From: Suilimivivens sp963618065
Lineage (GTDB): Bacteria > Bacillota > Clostridia > Lachnospirales > Lachnospiraceae
Length of the DNA stretch: 64,000 nucleotides
Reading direction: 5' to 3'
Assembly: GCA_963618065.1 (NCBI GenBank)
Contig: CAVERH010000011.1
Coordinates: 1-64,000, forward strand
Under the pieces are notes generated by a model. The model had not been told where the DNA came from. It was given only the letters and a program-made list of their open reading frames with translations, and made no database searches. Shown in pieces: positions 60,703-64,000 of this stretch (within the stretch, counting starts at the first letter, position 1; every line of letters begins with the position of its first letter). Both the position numbers and the translations under genes were made by a program.

Positions 60703-62054
60703 AGCAGGAAATGCCGGATACTCTGCCGGATGCAGTAAGGAAACGTAATGGCATCGACCGAATCCGGAACGTGGATGCTTTCCTTATAGTAAAGAGTATC
60801 GTCTAGGCAATAGCGGATTTCACCGATCTGCTGACCGCTCTGTACGGGTGCGGTTAAGGTCTTTTCATATTCATATTGTACCTGAAAATGTTCTCCTTGT
60901 TTAAGGAGAATTTTTTTATTTACGAAGGTCTCATTCCGTTCAATATAAGGTATTTCGGAAAGCGTGGCATTCCAGGTATCTGCAGCTCCGTCATAGACCG
61001 GAACCGGAGCAAGGTCCGAGGAAGAAAGCAGGGCTTCCTGCAAGGTGTGTGTCGTATAATGTTCAAGGCCGTAGCTCATCAGCTTTTTGGTGTCTGACCA
61101 TTTATAGGATTTGTTATTCGGCCAGCCACAGGCCAGCAGGGCAACGACAAAGGTACGGTCCTCCTGACGCAGGGAGCCGACATAGCAGTAGCCGGCGTTA
61201 GCGGTAAAGCCGGTTTTGCCGGAGAGCGCACCCTCCATCATGGATAAAAAGGCATTGTGATTATTGCAGGTAAAGGAACGCCCGTCCGAAACATAATTCT
61301 CCCCGGACTTCTGGAAGCCGGTAAAGGAATGCGAGGCGGTGCGGGTGATTGTAAGGAATTCTTCTTTCTTTGGAGAGGATGTGATGCAGTAGGACATGAT
61401 CCGGGCAAGATCTGCGGCCGTTGTGGAATGAATATGGGTCTGGCCGTCTGTAGAGGTAGAGACGGCATCCAAGCCGTTCGGTGTGATAAAGAAGGTGTTC
61501 TCACAGCCGATTTCCTTTGCCTTCCGGTTCATCATATCTGCAAATTCCCCGGTGCTTCCGGCAATGTGCTCGGCAATGACAACTGCAGAATCGTTATGGG
61601 ATTCCAGCATCAGGGAATAAAGCAGATCCTTAAGGCGGAAGCATTCCCTGGAGCGGACGCCGAGATGGACCTTTGGCATGCTCGATGCGTAAGAGGAGGC
61701 TTCGGCGTAATCGTCAAGATCTCCGTTTTCCAGTGCGAGAATGCAGGTCATGATTTTGGTGGTGCTTGCCATCGGAAGAATTTCAGATCCGTTCTTTTCA
61801 TATAAAATACGTCCGGATTCCGCATCCATTAAGACGGCGGATTTTGCATAGAGCGTAAGGGAAGGCTGCGCAGAGGAATCCACAACAGCGGATGGTGCAC
61901 TGAACACAGAAAGCGTCTGTGACAGATCCGGGGACGTGGAATGGTTCAGAACATCTGCGGTTGTATTTCGTGTATGTATTCCGGGAAGACTACAGAGAAT
62001 AAGGAATAACAGGGAGAAGAGAATGTATAAAAAGTATCGTTTCTGACGGAACAT
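60687..62054 (-). CDS. D-alanyl-D-alanine carboxypeptidase
   Basis: A 455-residue exported S11 peptidase. A hydrophobic stretch at about 8-26 acts as signal or anchor. Catalytic motifs are ASTTKIM (about 97-103), SHNDS (SxN) and SGKTGFT (KTG). A PBP5-like C-terminal domain follows. AAAGGATC lies 8 bases before the ATG. A possible sporulation role cannot be read from the sequence. Confidence 0.88.
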   Translation of the reverse strand: MFRQKRYFLYILFSLLFLILCSLPGIHTRNTTADVLNHSTSPDLSQTLSVFSAPSAVVDSSAQPSLTLYAKSAVLMDAESGRILYEKNGSEILPMASTTKIMTCILALENGDLDDYAEASSYASSMPKVHLGVRSRECFRLKDLLYSLMLESHNDSAVVIAEHIAGSTGEFADMMNRKAKEIGCENTFFITPNGLDAVSTSTDGQTHIHSTTAADLARIMSYCITSSPKKEEFLTITRTASHSFTGFQKSGENYVSDGRSFTCNNHNAFLSMMEGALSGKTGFTANAGYCYVGSLRQEDRTFVVALLACGWPNNKSYKWSDTKKLMSYGLEHYTTHTLQEALLSSSDLAPVPVYDGAADTWNATLSEIPYIERNETFVNKKILLKQGEHFQVQYEYEKTLTAPVQSGQQIGEIRYCLDDTLYYKESIHVPDSVDAITFPYCIRQSIRHFLLYTST

Positions 62055-62143
62055 AGGGGATCCTTTTCAAAAAGACTCATCTTATATGTATGCAGGAAAA
62101 AGGAAAGATATGTGAGAGGGCGCACGGGTAAAATTTTTGTAAA

Positions 62144-62232
62144 AAATTTGCGGAAAAAGCAAATTTGTCCTATGCGATTTAAAAACTTTGTGTTATACTA
62201 CCATAGATGATTTATGGGGGTGCAATGCGCCC
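62144..62232 (+). promoter_or_regulatory. Extended -10 promoter with flanking hairpins
   Basis: TGTTATACT at 62191-62199 is an extended -10 with no clear -35. Just upstream, AAATTTGC/GCAAATTT (62144-62151, 62159-62166) forms a hairpin that may end transcription from the left or be an operator. GGGTGC/GCGCCC (62218-62223, 62227-62232) could fold near the start of the transcript. Confidence 0.45.
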
Positions 62233-62280
62233 TTTAATGCGTTATCATTTATTTAATATAAAAATGGAGGGCTGAAGAAT

Positions 62281-63708
62281 ATGAGTACTACTTCACAAGC
62301 GAGTCAAAGAATTGCTTCTTTACTCGATGACAACAGTTTCGTTGAAATTGGCGCCATGGTTACAGCCAGAAGCACCGACTTTAATCTGAAACAGACTGAG
62401 ACTCCTTCTGACGGTGTCATCACCGGTTATGGAGTAATTGGTGGTAATCTTGTATATGTATACAGCCAGGATGCTTCCGTATTAAACGGCAGCGTTGGTG
62501 AAATGCATGCAAAGAAAATTGCCAATCTTTATGACCTTGCACTGAAGACAGGAGCACCTGTAATTGGCCTCATTGAATCCGCAGGTTTAAGATTACAGGA
62601 AGCAACTGATGCATTAAACGGTTTCGGTGAAATCTACAAAAAGCAGGTATTAAGTTCAGGCGTGATTCCTCAGATTACCGCTATTTTCGGTAGCTGTGGC
62701 GGCGGTCTTGCTTTAATCCCGACCTTAACAGACTTTACCTTCATGGAAGAGAGCAAGGCAAAATTATTTGTAAACGCTCCCAATGCATTAGACGGAAACG
62801 TGGTTACCAAGTGTGACACCGCATCTGCTGCATTCCAGAGTGAAGAAGCAGGCAATGTAGACGTTGTTGCTGACGAAGCAACCGTACTTGCCAAGATCAG
62901 AGAGCTTGTAAGCATGCTTCCTGCAAACAACGATGACGATGCATTCTTTGAGGATTGCACCGATGATCTGAACAGAGCATGTGAGAATATGGAAGGCGCT
63001 GTAGCAGATCCTGCCATCGCTCTTTCCCAGATTTCCGATAACGGACAGGTATTCGAAGTAAAGAGTGCTTATGCGAAGGAAATGGTTACTGCCCTGATTA
63101 AGTTAGATGGCGTTACCGTTGGTGCTGTGGCAAACCGTACCGCATTATATGATGAGAACGGCGAAGCAGAGAAGTTTGATGCAGTTCTTACTCCTGCAGG
63201 ATGTGAGAAGGCTGCTGATTTCGTGAACTTCTGTGATGCTTTCGGAATTCCGGTATTATCCCTTACCAATGTAAAGGGTTACAAGGCTGACAAGTGCGCA
63301 GAGAAGAAGATCGCCAAAGCAGCAGCAAAGCTTACCTACGCATTTGCAAACGCAACCGTACCGAAGGTAAACGTGATTGTTGGCGAAGCTTTCGGAAGCG
63401 CATATGTTGCAATGAATTCCAAGGCAATCGGTGCAGATATCACCATGGCATATCCGGACGCTAAGATCGGTTCCATGGATGCAAAGCTTGCAGCTAAGAT
63501 CATCTGTGATGGTCAGGGTGCAGATGCGATTGATGCCTGTGCAAAGGAATATGCTGAATTGCAGAACAATGTTGCAAGCGCAGCAAAGAGAGGATATGTT
63601 GATCAGATCATTGCACCTGTCGATACCAGAAAGTATGTCATCGGTGCATTTGAGATGCTTCTTACAAAGAGCGAAGACAGACCGGCAAAGAAGCACGGCA
63701 CAGTATAG
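62281..63708 (+). CDS. Acyl-CoA carboxyltransferase subunit of a sodium-pumping decarboxylase
   Basis: A 475-residue crotonase-fold carboxyltransferase with N- and C-lobes. Visible blocks are ESAGLRLQEA, SCGGGLAL (oxyanion hole), GVTVGAVAN and AFGSAYVAM. It matches alpha subunits of methylmalonyl-CoA or related biotin-dependent decarboxylases, which move CO2 from the acyl-CoA to biotin. GGAGGG precedes the ATG. The next gene is an OadG-like subunit, which supports a sodium-transport complex. Substrate is inferred. Confidence 0.82.
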   Translation: MSTTSQASQRIASLLDDNSFVEIGAMVTARSTDFNLKQTETPSDGVITGYGVIGGNLVYVYSQDASVLNGSVGEMHAKKIANLYDLALKTGAPVIGLIESAGLRLQEATDALNGFGEIYKKQVLSSGVIPQITAIFGSCGGGLALIPTLTDFTFMEESKAKLFVNAPNALDGNVVTKCDTASAAFQSEEAGNVDVVADEATVLAKIRELVSMLPANNDDDAFFEDCTDDLNRACENMEGAVADPAIALSQISDNGQVFEVKSAYAKEMVTALIKLDGVTVGAVANRTALYDENGEAEKFDAVLTPAGCEKAADFVNFCDAFGIPVLSLTNVKGYKADKCAEKKIAKAAAKLTYAFANATVPKVNVIVGEAFGSAYVAMNSKAIGADITMAYPDAKIGSMDAKLAAKIICDGQGADAIDACAKEYAELQNNVASAAKRGYVDQIIAPVDTRKYVIGAFEMLLTKSEDRPAKKHGTV

Positions 63709-63724
63709 AAAGGAATTGCTTAAT

Positions 63725-64000
63725 ATGAAAAAACATTTATTAGTATTAGGTATGATCATCTGTATGCTTGGTCTGACTGCATGTGGAAGCTCCAAAGCAG
63801 ACGATACCAGTTACCTTTCTGATGAAGATGCATTGTCCTGCGCAGAGTATTATCTGGACGGACTCAGCCAGATGACCAGTGACCAGCTGGAGGAAGCAGA
63901 AAAGCAGGGCTACGATGTTTCTGTATTTCAGACTGCGTTTTCCAGCTATGAAAGCAGTATGGAAGAAATCGGTGTGGTAACCGGCATGGGAGAGCTGCAG
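63725..64000 (+). CDS. OadG-type subunit with lipoprotein N-terminus (cut by window edge)
   Basis: The first 92 codons: a lipoprotein signal MKKHLLVLGMIICMLGLTAC (Cys at 20), then an acidic region. In Lachnospiraceae such lipoproteins directly after a carboxyltransferase gene often carry an OadG-type membrane segment further on, but that part is outside the window. AAAGGA lies 10 bases before the ATG. The identification rests on position and so is tentative. Confidence 0.6.
   Translation, partial: MKKHLLVLGMIICMLGLTACGSSKADDTSYLSDEDALSCAEYYLDGLSQMTSDQLEEAEKQGYDVSVFQTAFSSYESSMEEIGVVTGMGELQ

Noticed and set aside
61257..61805. Plus-strand open frame of 182 codons opposite the carboxypeptidase
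   Set aside because: It is antisense to the catalytic domain of a clear S11 enzyme and has no family resemblance.
1..64000. tRNA or rRNA genes, CRISPR arrays, prophage or conjugative modules
   Set aside because: None of the expected sequences, repeat-spacer patterns or marker genes was seen.

Overview
The window looks like a chromosome segment of a Gram-positive, spore-forming anaerobe of the Clostridia, most probably a Lachnospiraceae-type gut bacterium. Supporting signs are a SpoIIM-like sporulation protein, a DUF4317 protein, an acyl-CoA dehydratase activase fusion, a glycyl-radical activase, CUT1 sugar transport with YesM/YesN-type regulation, strong AGGAGG ribosome binding sites, and era/yqzL/recO and scpA/scpB clusters. 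No rRNA, tRNA or CRISPR array was seen. The assignment rests on gene content and reading of the proteins; no database search was run.

Layout. 1-1150: end of an ISNCY-type insertion sequence. 1.2-9.5 kb: aspartate aminotransferase, Nudix hydrolase, SpoIIM-like protein, XerD-type recombinase, DAHP synthase (minus), HisRS, AzlC/AzlD exporter (minus), uridine kinase-like protein. 9.8-13.9 kb: a methionine operon in which methionine synthase is split: metF, a separate reactivation-domain protein, and MetH without that domain. 14-21.4 kb: a carbohydrate island with a divergent AraC regulator, a domain-permuted GH3 beta-glucosidase, a ROK kinase, a broken GH94-type phosphorylase fused in frame to the 3' end of a glycyl radical enzyme gene, and an intact radical-SAM activase. 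21.5-31.3 kb: alpha-glucan uptake and sensing, with a GH13 enzyme, response regulator, sensor kinase, two solute-binding lipoproteins and two permeases. 31.3-35.4 kb: a 680-base gene-free stretch with possible RNA structure, then nucleotide-sugar epimerase, UDP-glucose dehydrogenase and an asparaginase. 35.5-42.1 kb: HDOD/degenerate-EAL protein, DUF4317, giant activase/dehydratase. 42.5-49.6 kb: pseudo-rhomboid, truncated sigma-like protein and partner, M16 peptidase, DUF4349 lipoprotein, Era. 49.7-55.7 kb: YqzL-like, RecO, lipoprotein, GlyRS, a divergent AlaRS, S21. 55.8-62 kb: membrane protein, two D-Ala-D-Ala carboxypeptidases, phosphoesterase, DeoC, ScpA, ScpB. 62.3-64 kb: start of a sodium-pumping decarboxylase operon, cut by the window edge.

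The most unusual items are (i) the chimeric GH94/glycyl-radical ORF at 18.66-20.5 kb, which carries an amber codon where the family would have a charged residue and which sits against an intact activase; (ii) a family of modular palindromic intergenic elements bounded by inverted repeats of the type GTAACTATTCAGA, found near 3.4, 9.6, 42.2 and 56.4 kb, with stray ends elsewhere; (iii) the gene-free stretch at 31.3-31.97 kb with a possible pseudoknot; and (iv) a decayed gene tail at 14.97-15.14 kb. Most of the rest is ordinary housekeeping.
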